From Lumbricus terrestris (Eukaryota > Annelida > Clitellata > Crassiclitellata > Lumbricidae), in contig OX457036.1 of NCBI GenBank assembly GCA_949752735.1, forward strand, positions 85,691,987 through 85,755,986: DNA of 64,000 bases. The letters run 5' to 3'. Under the pieces are notes generated by a model. That model searched no databases. It had not been told where the DNA came from and saw only the letters and a program-made list of their open reading frames with translations. A program made the position numbers and the translations under genes. Below, piece after piece: positions 14,101 to 28,000 of this stretch (position 1 is its first letter; each line of letters starts with the position of its first letter).

Positions 14101-17100
14101 GGTAGGCCTATTGCCCATACTCGCTTCGCGAGCGTCGGACCGGTGCTGATCTCCGATATCATACCGTCAACCTTTAGGTAGCATTGTTATAGGCTACATC
14201 GGCGATAGGTAGCCAGGTCTTACCACCGAACCCAGGGCTACCTTAGTAGCAGTGAACTTATTTTACTGCTGCCCTCTTTGGAGTCGAAGACTGAGTCAAC
14301 CTTGTGGGGCCAGCGGGTTTTGAACTAGGGCTGTAGAGTAGACTATTGGTAAAATTAAAGGTAAGTACACGCTACAGTTGTCTAGGCTGTCTGCCAGTAA
14401 TTTTCCCCGTAGGCTATATTACACACAAAATGGTTGTGAGGTGAGAATAGGCCTACTCTGTGTGCCCGCGTATTCCCTCGATCACAGCAGTGGTTCGAAC
14501 CTACTTCCTTCTGCTCCTCGCGCCAGCAAGTTACCATTTAACTAACAACCCCTCATTTCCCCATTTTCTTTTACAAGGATACATTTCAGTTGATAAACGA
14601 TGGGACTATGGTAAATGCTGTGGTAGTTGGAGACCAGAAACTCGTTACCATTAGACGCTACTACGATTTACCCTGTCTAGTACAATGGACTACTTTCAAA
14701 CATTTGACACACCAGCCAGTGTATAGCTAGTCACTCGATTGTGTCTCATCACCAAAATCACATTCCGAAACTCATCAGTTCTTATATTATATTTCTAGAT
14801 CTGTTAAGTAGTAGGACTATCCTTGAATATTGTCATTGTTAACATCTTCTGAAAATAACTTACCCTCGCAAAAGTCTACGCTTGCATTTATTTCTACTAT
14901 TTTACCAGTATAATTTTTCAATTGATAGAGCAACGCTGTTTGTTTAGATATTGACGAATGCCAAATTTCCTCTCCGTGTGATAATGTGACAGTTTGCTCA
15001 AACACTCCAGGAAGTTTTGTTTGCAACTGCAAGCCAGGATTTACACGCAGCAATAACAATTCTGTTTGCACAGGTACCTTTATGACATGTTTCAAACCCA
15101 TTTGCTGAAAAATCTCACATTAGGAAATGAATAGTCTAATCTAAACAATTCACTAAACAGCTATATTGACTTTTAAAAGTTAGCCTAATATTAACGGACC
15201 AAAACATGGTAGACCAGTTATATAACACCATATTGTGAAGTATTTAGGCATACAAAGATAATTGCTTCTAGATTTTTTTAGTGTGTAATAAGAGTCTAGA
15301 CAGTCTGGAGACATTTATATTAATTCAACGTCAGCCTATTTAATTGCAAATGAGCACAATTCAGATTGCGTGCTTAGTTTTTTGTCCAGCAGGTTTATAT
15401 ACATAAGTTAATCAGTTACAGCCTTACAGGTAGCTGTTAATAAAAATTATTATTAATTGCAGACTAATTAAATTTATGTAAACCTTATTTGCATGATGTC
15501 TGCATGGGTCTAATCGAAAATCAAGTTCGTATTTTATCAAGTTTAGTCAACAGACAACAGTTACTATGTTATGTTTTATTTCAACTTCAACTGACATATT
15601 TATAATATACCGGTAGTAGCCTAGGTTTAGAAGTAAACAGAACTCTACATTTCCTGCAAAATACTTTTGATGTACTTGAGACAATTTATGCCTATGCTTA
15701 TCTTTGCATAGGGCCTAGGCCTATACTTAGGCCTACATTTGCACATGGATGTGTCGCAGCACAGGCACTTGAACATCTGAATAACCGTACACAATTTTTG
15801 CGCATGTTATTTTCTCTCTTTCATTATAAATGTATTTTTGCATCGTTGCAAATATAGCGGAGATAACAGTCAGGCCTGCTGACAAAGGCAACGCCGGGAC
15901 AATTGCTGGAGCTGTGATTGGATCTATTCTTGGATTGGCACTTGTTGTTGCCATTGTTCTTCTAGCGCTTCATCTATTCAGGTAATTATGTTTTATTCAC
16001 CAGTAAACTTATTTATTTTTGAAAGAGCAGTTTAATTTTATTACAGAGCGTGATTGTACTTTGCCTAGTGGGTTCAATATCTCGTGAGTCGTAACATCGG
16101 TAGTCTTCTTGCTTCCAACGTAGAGATCTTCATCATCTACTTGTAGATTCCATTCTGTATTTTTGATATTGTTACATCGGCCGACAGACGATGCGTATTT
16201 TTTGTATTAGAAAAGTGTGCAGCTTAGTTTATGAAAAATGTAGCCAATTGGTATCATTGTATCTAATATTAATATGGTGTATTTCATCACATTCTGAATT
16301 GCGTGATGGAAGTTTTTAGTACAGAGAACTATCAATTGAAATGTTCACTTACATTACTGTTTACGAAAGCCGTAGAATTCGCTCTGCTTCTATGGTGAAA
16401 CCTCTTTATAACGTTGTTCAAATGAGTTGACTTAAGTAATATGTATTATTGCAGACGAAAACGACCTGAAAAGTTGGTTAATCAAAACAGAGAGTTGGGA
16501 GAGTTACCCAGCCCATCACAAGGTATTTCTTATCCTAGAGACCTAATCGAAAGGTAGGCATAGTCTACAGGATTAAACTAAGTTAACTAGGCCTACATAA
16601 AAAAATTCACGGATATTTTTATTCACATTTGATCTGCTATCGTGTCTATTTAATTTCATGAATATTTATTATATCATTTATAATGAAAGACATAATTAGG
16701 CCCATATCATTATGTTTGTGTGAGTAAAATTTGACACATTTTGTCAAGTCACAATTGACTCACATCTTAAAGTTTACCTTAACGAAGAAATAGATGTATT
16801 GAACATTACGCCATCATGCATGAAAATACGCGAAATTGCAAGCATCGTAAAGGATATCTGTTTGCCATTTAAAAAATTAAATTGAATTTAGATGGAGATT
16901 TCAGTCTCTACGGACAATGTTCACCTACCTACGAAGAAATTGGGCCGACCACTGGCAACGCGTTGAACACATTGCACAACAAACTATCCAATCCAGATGG
17001 CATAAAACAGGAATTTCAGGTCAGTTCTTTTCTTTGGTTATAAGTAAATAGTCTAAGTATATTCTTCAATATAACCAGCTGCCAAACAGCTCTCTGGTCA

Positions 17101-19011
17101 ACATATATTATCACATAACATAAAATTTACATAAGACATTTAAAAACTATATAGACTAAACAAGCTAATTATTATGTGAATAGCAATCTAACTACATGTA
17201 TGAATGTTTTTCTCCTTTGGTTGAGTCACTGAGCAATAATCAACACCATACAACATTGTCATTTAGCAGGTATAAACAATTAAACATTTGAAACTAAACT
17301 GTTACACATTTCATCTGTAGACAAGGAACATGATGCAAACCATTGCTAACAAAGTAATACACAATGCTCAGTAGACTCTTCGTAATCGTGATCGTCATCT
17401 CCAAAGTTCTAAAGCGCCACTCGAAAGACAGCGCAGGGCACTAGCTTATTCACGAGCGCAGAGCTCATGAATGGATATCGTATTATAAAATCTTACTCTG
17501 TCTATGATTCACAAGTGAATGTGCCGTCGTTTCAGATGGATACTCAGTTGGCCTTAGACCAAACTGAAACCAGGTCAATTTATGGCGGATAGGCTAATGC
17601 GTTCTTTTGGGCCATGAGGCCTAGGCCTACATCGTCTCGATGGAATCCTACGTGTTTATTCTTCACCCGATTGTATCATTGTGGATAGCCCACTTGTGAA
17701 GTTGTTAACTAATGAGAAAGATTCACTGTGTTCATTTAATTTTACAGAGTGTGGAATTGCAACTGAAGGATTTCTGTGCACTGGGAACAATGACTGAAGT
17801 CAAAAAGAAGAACCGATTCGTCAACATAATTCCATGTAATGCATTATTCTGCACAAAACAAGGCATCCTTTGAGAAAATTAGCACGATAAAGCGTTTAGA
17901 TCACGATATATTGGCACAAATAATGGCCAAACGTTAGTTTTACTACTTGGTCGCAATAGCCAAACAGTTTACTAATACCAAAGAGTAGAATGAAAACCAT
18001 TTCCAAGGTCTAAATTTCAAAAACAAGGCAAGCAAATTATTGCTCTTCGACGTAGCGAAATTAAATGAAGATGAAAAGTAATAAGAGAGATTTTCAAACA
18101 ACGTCCTTCTATCCTTGTCTAACCGAATGGGTGAATTCTCCATAGCACTGAATTGCACAGCATTACATCTAATTAATATTTATAAGACAACTCTAATCTA
18201 GTTTTAACCTGAAACCCGGTCGTTGTGCTTGGCTACCCAGGGCTGTTTTAAAGAAATTTTTAGAACTGCAGAACTTCTTTCTTTTCCCATCTTCCATGGT
18301 AAATTACTTCCAATCGGAAAAACTGACCTTTTTGCTAGTTTTAAGAGAAAAGAAGTGCTTATACTACAGCAAAAGCCTTTTAGAACTGTACATTTTGTAG
18401 GCTATACAACTGCACGCTAAAAAAAGCCCTGAGGCTACCTACGAGAAGCCTGTCGAATATACATGTCAGATCTTCAACGCGGAGTGATAAATGTATAGGC
18501 CTATTTTTAATATAATTATAATTGTTTAGTTTTATGATTTCTTAATTTTGTTATAATTTTATTCCTTTTATTTCTAGACGAGTCGAATCGAGTGGTCCTG
18601 TCACGTACTAGTGACGATGACATTTCTAAGTACATCAACGCCAGCTATATTCAGGTATTAATTGAAGATGCGCTGTTTCATGTTATAGCAACCAGTTTTC
18701 AATTGTAATCTAATTTATCTTGAACAAGGGAACTGCTGTTCACGCCAAAATGTGTTAAAACAAAATGGCATCGACCGACTTTGCCCCTCAACAGCTGATG
18801 CTCGTCCATCGACACTGAGTGTCTCTCATAGACATCTATCGTCTTTATGGCTTCCGTTCTATCTCGAAATCGTAGCACCTGTGTCTAGTCACTCTAGTGC
18901 AAAGTCTGCAAATTTAAAATCACGTGAACCAGACCCACTAACTTTTTTCAAATGACATTTTACGCGAGCTTGCTCCCGTTGTGCTCATCATCATCATTAT
19001 CGTCATCATCG

Positions 19012-19081
<70 letters not shown>

Positions 19082-22000
19082 TCGGTAATTAATGTATCCC
19101 TCCCGCCAGGAAACGGGCTCTTTTCCTGAATATAGCCTAATTTATATATAAATATATTTTTGATAGTAACTTGGATTAGTTTAGGCCTACTCACTAATGG
19201 AACTTGTCCAAAGAATATAATGATAGGTTTGTTTGTCTGTTTTTCCGTCGAGAACATGGCAATCGTAGAAACAAACTTGATAAATCTTTGCTAATTCTCT
19301 GCATTCATTGTTATTATTGACATCTTTAATATGTTCTGTAGGGCTACAACAATACGGACAAGTTCATTGCTGCACAAGGTAACTGGTTATTCCTTCCATC
19401 CTTGTATACCTTGCTCTACCGTGCGTAGGTTAATAAGTAAATTCGAAAGATTGAATTATACTAACTGATCTATTTTGCGATTCACCCTTGGATATGACTT
19501 GGCATTAAATAAAAACGGTAATCTCTTTTGCTTCAATTGCACAATTTAAATGCATGAAACGGATATATCTCGTTGTAAGCGCAGGATGGCCTAATTAGCC
19601 TATGTTCGTTTTTCGTGAGATCATTGGTTCCGCACGTAACTTTTCCATATCGGTCAAAAGTTTGCTTGAGCAGTTTCAACTTTGATGTCACACGATATAA
19701 TTATTTTATGAGCATTCCGTACGGCGCAATTGTTCGCTTGCCTTTACAGGGAATTCGCGTTTCTCGAAGGTGGTTATTCAGAAATTTAAATTCTGTAGGC
19801 TAGAGGTATATTCACTGACATATTGAAATATGAGAGATGATTTACCTTTGTCTAATTATATTTTGCAGGACCTCGCGAGGAGACCTTAGAGGATTTCTGG
19901 AGAATGATGATTGAGAATCGCGTTCATCTCATTGTCATGATAACAAACTTAGTGGAAAACCAAAAGGTATAGATATACGATATTTTCATCTGGAATTATA
20001 ATGGTTTTAATTGAAGGTACAAGAATATTGTGATAAACTTACGTAAAATAATATAATGTAAGTTTTGTAAGCGTTAAGTAGGACCAAAAAATCTTGTTAA
20101 GACATTCTCGACATGTTGGTATAACAGACATACATGTATCTGTCACATTAACTATCATTACGAAACACCAACTGCTATCTTAACAGCACCAATTCCAGCT
20201 TGGGCAGTGTATTTGTCTTTAAACTTCTACCGGTATCATGCCTATGAAGAGCAGAAGCTACGTTGGTGGCTTTACATTAACTGCTTGATACCTTTTCCCT
20301 TTGTGTTAGCAGTCACAATATTTAAGTTACAATTTAATTAAGTTCCCTTTCGAGAATAAGCCTAACACATGACGCCGAGTCTTCCAATAAAGATTAATAC
20401 CGGATGAATAGCAAAACTTTTGAATGAATCGCATGAAAGACAGGCTGGTGTCAGATGTAACAAGCTGCGATATTGCTAGCATGATAGGCTACTATGCAAC
20501 CAAAAGTCAGCTTACTGCTTGCAACATGAGTGTGTTTTTTTACTAAGAATAAATGCGAGAAATATTGGCCGGATTTGGGGCATCCAGTGACTTACGGAGA
20601 CGTGAATGTGACTCTGAAATCAGAAAAGACTTGGCCGGACTACACTCTGAGATGCATTCGATGTTCTAAGGTAAGACCACTAACCTTTATACTAATAAGG
20701 CACATAATTTATAGGACGAGACAGGACGCCTGAGTCTATGAAGATAGGTTAGCGCAGGCTATGCAAACTGGGAGTTGTCATCCAGGCTTTTAAGGCAAAT
20801 ACTAATGAACCATCAATGTCCATCATGCAATATCTGACTCACATAATCAAAGCGAAACCAGGAAACGCCTAGTAATGGCTATCATTTTGCTGGGAGCTCC
20901 ATCAAACCCCGTAACACAGGGTACTTGTCAGGGCCGGATTAACAAATGTGGGGGCCCTGTTCGGTAAAACTGTGGAGGCCCCAACCTTACAGACTCACTG
21001 AAAAATGACACACAATTGACACAAAACGTGTTATAGACCTATTCAACAAATCAACACTCGTCTATTAGTAATTCGATCCTTCTCTTTTATAATGTGAACA
21101 TATCTTTTTTTATATTCCAGCCTATAGTGTTAAAGAATTCAACTATTACCGTTTAAGAATATCAGAATCAAACTTTTTAACCAGGGCATAGTCAAGGCAC
21201 TCATACAAGTAAACTGTGCAGATGCGATTTATGCCCTAAATAAATTATTGGGAGGGAAAATATTCTGACAGTCTTGTGGCAGGACGACGACCAAGGCAAA
21301 GGATTTGTAGGCCTATCAGGGCATTTGACCTGATTTGTCCTTCTGTAGCGCCGCCACTGATCACACACTAATATAGGCCTATATTTTCGCGTTTACGCAA
21401 GTACCGGTAGTAGACCTAATTCGCAAAAGCAAAGAGTGTATAATGTTGCCATTTCATAAATGTGTTGCATAACACTTGAATTCCAATCGGAAGAGGTGTA
21501 AAGTGTGTAAAATCATATAGATCCAAGTAGTTAAAACTGATAGCCCTTGCTAGAATTTCTTGCCGATTTTAAGATAAGTCAGCTTGGAATTGGAAACTCC
21601 AATAAGGACCCCCACACATGCTCAGAAGTTGAAAGTCTTTATTATGCTAAAATCAGTAGTTTTCAAATAATTTGACAATAATTTGTCCCGAGATATTTTA
21701 CTCATTTTTACTATTATGATTAACAGTGATGAAAAATATTTATATTGCATGTGTGGGGGCCCTCTAAAGTGTGGGGGCCCCTGTTCGGCCGAACATGTTG
21801 AACATGCCTTAATCCGGCCCTGGTACTTGTAGATTGAATTCAAAGTGGCGCTAATGTAAGCAAACTTCAAGAACTTGACCGTTAACATTTTTCGGCACAC
21901 GGATAGATTTTATAGATCTAGCCCCTTTATTTATCCGCAAAGCGCTTTTAAAGAAAGCACACAATTGACGTGGCATGCCTAGCTGTAAAATCTAACATCT

Positions 22001-25000
22001 TAAGCTTTGATTGTGCTCTATGCTTAGGGATCCGCAACTGTTGAATTAAAACAACTTCATTACCTCTCCTGGCCAGACCATGGAGTTCCCAGTGACATCA
22101 AAGGCTTTCTCACGTTTCGTCGCATTGTTCGTCAACGAATGAAACCAGAGAGCTATGCTGTGATACACTGCAGGTAGGATACGCAATCATGCTGACTTGC
22201 TTTCAACCTTTGAAAAAGATAGGTGGCACTAAGCCAAAACACAACATTTAACCTCTCCGTCCATGTTGAGGACTAAGCTGTTAGTCTACACACTCTTTTA
22301 TTAGCCTACAAGGCTTAGGCGTGTCTTTCTAAGCACGCTCCTCGTTGGGGGCAGAGAGGGAACAATCGCTCCCGAGCACAGTAGAATGTGGCTCAAATTA
22401 GATTCTACTGCGTGGTGCGCAACACACGATAAAAATAATTGTAGTATTGAATTAATTGATTGATTAAATATAATAGATAGAAATTATATATATATATTAA
22501 ATTAGAAATGCATTTGGAGAAGGCCTAGGTCCCGAATTCATCAGTTTATAAAAGCTACATGCTCTGTGCTGACCGCTTTGGGCTATGAATTTGTCTTTAA
22601 TATGCAAAATCTGTTTACAAATTATTATGTTTGAATAGGTCTACATCTTACACAGCAAAAAATCAATTAGGCCTAAATTGAATCTGGAACCCATACAATG
22701 CTTGTAATGGTATAGTCTAATGATGCACATTACTATGATTTTGATCAATTAAAAGTCGACTAGGAAACAAATAAGGGCAATCAATTAAATCTAACCCCAC
22801 TTATATGTACGCCACTGCGTGTCCCTGTTTTCTAATAAATCTCGATCATTTCAATAATTATCTAATATAAGTTGAATTGCCAAGCAATCACAAGGATAAA
22901 TCAAAGCTCATCTGTAATGGAGTATGGCATTGATCAATCATCTCAAAATATTTACATAGTTGCGATTCTCAGTGATTGGGATATTCATGTTTATCATTGG
23001 TTGTACGGTGCACAGTGCTGGCGCTGGAAGAACTGGTGCATTCATTGCCATCGATTACTTAATTGAACAAGAAAAGGCAGAACACGATATAAAGATACTT
23101 GACTGCCTCAAAAAGCTGCGAGACCAGAGGTCTCACATGATTCAAAATCTGGTAGGTGTTCCCTTTGGCAAGCAAATCTTGCACTCCATTTCAACACGTA
23201 GGGCAAACGTGTAATTTAATTTGTACACAGTGAAGCTAATGATATGCTATCATACGGTTAAGCATCCGTCTTTCTTTGCACGACATTGCTTGTTTTCCTA
23301 ATTTGTGCCACGAAGACTTTGATGTTTTATACCTATGTAGAATTGAGCCATATATCCATTTAGTATTAATTGTTCTTACTTTAGACATAGACATACGTTG
23401 TTTGAAATAAAGCCTTTACGAAAACTATCTGCGATTAAAAAGGCTAAAATTATTACACTTACGATTGTTCTGAAAATCAGTGCAAACTATAAAACTGGCT
23501 TGTCACCTGGTCACCTGGTGCCGTCAGCTCTTGGAGCTCTGGCGATATTCTTGATGTATCCTCTCCAGTGTCCCCTCTCTCTTGTTGCCTCTCTCAGCTC
23601 CTCCAAGTTCATGCCAGACTTTTCCTGTACCTCATCCAACCATCTCTTCCTTGGTCTTCCGCGTCTTCTCCTTCCCTCACCGCATGCCGTCATCAGCTCC
23701 TTCTCCAAACCGTTAGATCTCATCACATGGCCGAAGTAGCTCAATTTCCTCCAAGTCGCTGTTTGCTGTAGTGTCTCATCTCTCTCTATTCCGAGCTCCT
23801 CACGCACCGATTCGTTAGTTCTCTTCTCCGTCCATGAAATCCTTAACATTTTTCTCCAAATCCACATCTCACACGCGTTGATTTTCTTTTCCATATCCAG
23901 TGTCTTTGTCCATGTTTCGCATCCATATAGGACGACCGGGAAGATCAGTGCTCTTACCAGTCTTTTCTTTGTTTCCCTGCTCACATATTTATCTTTCCAA
24001 ATATTTCCCAGACCGTTCATTGCCGTTTTTCCCATTGTTACCCTCCGCCTTATTTCCATATCACATCTTCCCTCCTTCTCTAACATAGATCCCAGGAATG
24101 TGAAGCTCGATACTACCTCTATCGTTTCTCCATCCACCTCAAAGTTTTCCCATGTTGCAGTTGTCATAACTTTTGTTTTCTTTACATTGAAGTATAGTCC
24201 CGCCTTTTCGCTTTCCATCCTTACTCTTCTTATTAACTCGGCCAGGTCGTCCTTCTTACCCGCCAATAATGTCGTATCATCAGCGTACCTCAAATTATTC
24301 AGTATTTTCCCCGCTATCCTTACCCCCTCTGTTGCCTCCTCCAAACCAGCCCTCCTCATAATTCTCTCGGCATACAGATTGAACAGGAAAGGGGACAAAA
24401 TGCACCCCTGCCTCACTCCTTTCCTTATTTTAAATTTCTCTGTGTCTCCGTATTCAGTTCTTATAACCGCCTCTTGATCCACGTAAAGGCCTTTCAGTAG
24501 TTTAACCAGATGCTTCGGAATTCCCATCTCGATTAGTGTCCTCCACAGTAGTGTATGGTCTATGCAATCAAACGCCTTGCTGTAGTCTATAAAACACATA
24601 TGCACCTCTTGCCCGTACTCCCTCTGTCTCTCCATAATCCACCTTATATTGGCGATGTGATCACGCGTTCCTCGCGCCTTCCTGAATCCCGCTTGGTTGG
24701 CTGGTAATTCTCTTTCAATTGTCTTCTCCATTCTTTTGTGGATTATTTTGAGTAGTATTTTGCTCGTGTGCGATATCATCGCTATCGTTCGATAATTTCC
24801 ACACTCTCTCGCGTCTCCTTTCTTGAATATTGGTATGAACACTGACCTTTTCCAGTCCTCCGGCCACTCCCCAGTTCTCCAGATTTGATTGCATAGCTTT
24901 GTAATAGTCCTCACCACTAGGGTGTCCCACGATTGCACAGGAAAAATATTTTTCTTGAAACTTGAAATGCAGTCCCTCCAAAAAGTTTCCTTATGGTCCT

Positions 25001-28000
25001 ATGATAGTACCTGCCAAATTTCTGGACATTTTGAAAATATTTAGAGGCCGCTCAAAGCTCACATATAATATGTGTAAGTTGTCACAAATTATACGTGCGA
25101 CATATAGGCCTATGAGTTTGAAATTTTCGGAGGTCCACACTTTGATCCCACTAGCGTGCTTATGTATTGCTTAATAACCTTATATTGCTCTGAAATACTA
25201 AAATCTACAAATATGCAACCTTATTGTATTTGCGAATGAGGTTTTTCAAGCATAAGGACGACAGTTAAGCTCTCGAGCAAACGAATGATGTAAATGTCGT
25301 GCACTAGGATTGCAGGTCGCTACCTCCACATGGCAATCATCAGTGGAGTAGAAATGAATAAGGTTAACAGATTGTCAGTCTGATTTTTCTCTAGTTGGTG
25401 GAAGTAGCCTACAAACATGTTGGTGTGCTAAAGTTGACCTCTGGACCAGGACAGGAATCAACGGTTGCAGTTTGAACCTTTTGAAGTCGTGAAAGTGTGA
25501 TGCATTAGGCCTAATTATTGGCAAATGCTTTGAGACAACGGCTTTCAATAACTGCATATTAAATAGAGTTTGCAATGCCTTGCACCCTTCTACATCAGCC
25601 ATCAGTCGTAACATCTTGTTAACATCACAGAAATCTTTTAAGTCCAGTTGCCTGGTGCATTCTTTGTGTCCTTGGTAAAAATTTGTCCATCAATGGTCTG
25701 TAATTAAGCTCTGCAAGCCATTTAAAGATGAATGCTCCAATCTGGTTCACCATCAACCAAACCCTCGACCAATGCTACTGCAGTCTGCATCTAACAAATC
25801 ATAAGAATTCATTACTGAACAGCTTTAGCGTGGCCATACTCGAAATATGACTATCAAGAATTTTCAAAACTCTTGGTATTCATGGTTGGATTGAACAATT
25901 CGGTAGCATTTCGCAAGCCTGTTGCCATCACAGAGCAAGTTGGATGGGTAAGGCAATATAGATCTAATTGCTTTATGATGGAAACGAATCACATATACAG
26001 TTGACGACCGTGAATTACAGGGCATCCAACCCAAACAAGTCTCAGATTTGTGATTGACATCTACAGTCAGGCGGTGTTCTCATGTAGAGTCACTGCTCTC
26101 TTTGAATTAATCCATAGCTTTATAATTCTGGCAATGCTGCTCTAGATGACAAGTCTGAAAATGATGCAACATCATTCTTGGTATACCAGCACCTAAGATA
26201 TAAGAGATAGCAATTCTCTCTGTTCTTTCAGTGAGTTCTCATTAATGTGGAATAACGGGGTTATCTCTTCCTAAAAGTTTTTCCCAAACCATGCTGCGTT
26301 CAAATATAGTTTTCTCGATCTTTCGGTGAAAGAGTGGCGAGATAGCCAATCGTATAAGACCACGTGTGATTTTTCATAACGTTGGTCTGTGTAAATGACT
26401 GTGCTGAACAAACATGACGCAGCTTTGATACAGAATTTCAGCTCAACGATAACGAAGAACGTAGATCGGAGACAATTTCTCGTACAGGTTGTCGAAAAAC
26501 ACAGGCACATGTTTTCTAACCACAATTGTGACAATCTTGTTGACATGTGTAAATGTAGAACGTAGAACTGAAGAACAATTTGAGTGCAGTGATGTAGAAT
26601 CAGCAGATCAGTATGAGAATAATAAAAAAATAACGGTCCAGACGTTGATTTGTTGTGTAGCTGCATGGGGTGTGCAATTAAAACTTTACTGTGTGGTCCT
26701 AGGACAAATAGGGGTTGAACCTCACAGCCCCCTCAGAATTTCTTACTATGAAGCAGATGAAGGTATGGAGGAGCTAAAACCACGACTTGTTACATTATCA
26801 AGAGTTTGTAATGACTACTCCCAATGATTAGTTGTGTGTGCACTGATATTGTGTCCAAAGTTCAAAAATCTCAAATTTTTCTCGATTTTGCATTTTTTGA
26901 GCATAAGACTATGCCCAAAATATCCATTGTATCCAATAAAGTTAAATACCTGTTAATTCTACCATTCACGAGCTTTCCAAGGGTAGTAAATTTGTTATAA
27001 TAGGATCAACGATTGGGATATAAAGGCATTTAGAAGTTGGACACATCAGGCGCAAATTATGCCAATATGGGTTAAATTTGGGCGGCTTGAGCCACCCCTA
27101 AATATTTTTTTAGTGTCATAAAACTTTACAGGTGTTATTATGGGACCATATGGAAACTTTTTAGGGGGACTGCATTTCAAGTTTCTAGAAAAATATTTGT
27201 TGGGACACCCTACTCACCACTGCTTCATCTCCCGCTTTTACCAGTTCTATAGGTATTCCATCATGTCCTGGCGCTTTGTTGTCCTTTAATTGTTTTATCG
27301 CCCACTCCACCTCTGCCTCCAATATATCTGGTTCGTTTTCAACTTCCTCTATTTTGATGTTTTCCTTCACGACACGTTCGTCCTCCTTGTACAGCTCTTC
27401 CGTATACTCTCTCCACCTTGCCTTCATCTCTTCCTCGTCTCCTATTATCTTCCCATCCTTTGTCTTGAGTGATCCCATTCTAGGGCCTGCTGTCTTTGTT
27501 ATTTCCTTTATCTTTGCGAACAGTTCTTTAGTTCTTCCTTTCTTCCCTTCTTCCTCCATCTCCTTGCACATTTCCTTGAGATGGTTTTCCTTATCCTCCC
27601 TTGCCTTCCTTTGGAAGGCCTTATTCAATGTTTTTACCCTATCCCTGTTCCCTTCCTTTTTTGCTACTCTCCTTTCCATTGCCACCTCAATGGCCTCTTT
27701 GGATAGCCATGGTGTAATTTTCCTTGACGTTTTCTTTGGTACATGTTTCTCCGCCGCCTCCTGAATCGCAGTTTTCATCTTTGTCCATAACTTGTCTGCA
27801 TCCTCCTCTTCCGTTGTATCGTCTCTCTCTAAGATCTCAAACCTATTCATTATCTCCACCCTGTATTCTGGTGTTATGCCTTTGCAATCAAAACTGGTCA
27901 GTCTTTTGCCTCTCTTCAACTTCTTCAACTTTAGCTGTAATGTAGCCACTATTATCTCGTGGTCTGTTCCGCAATCCGCCCCCGGTCTTGTTCTTACATC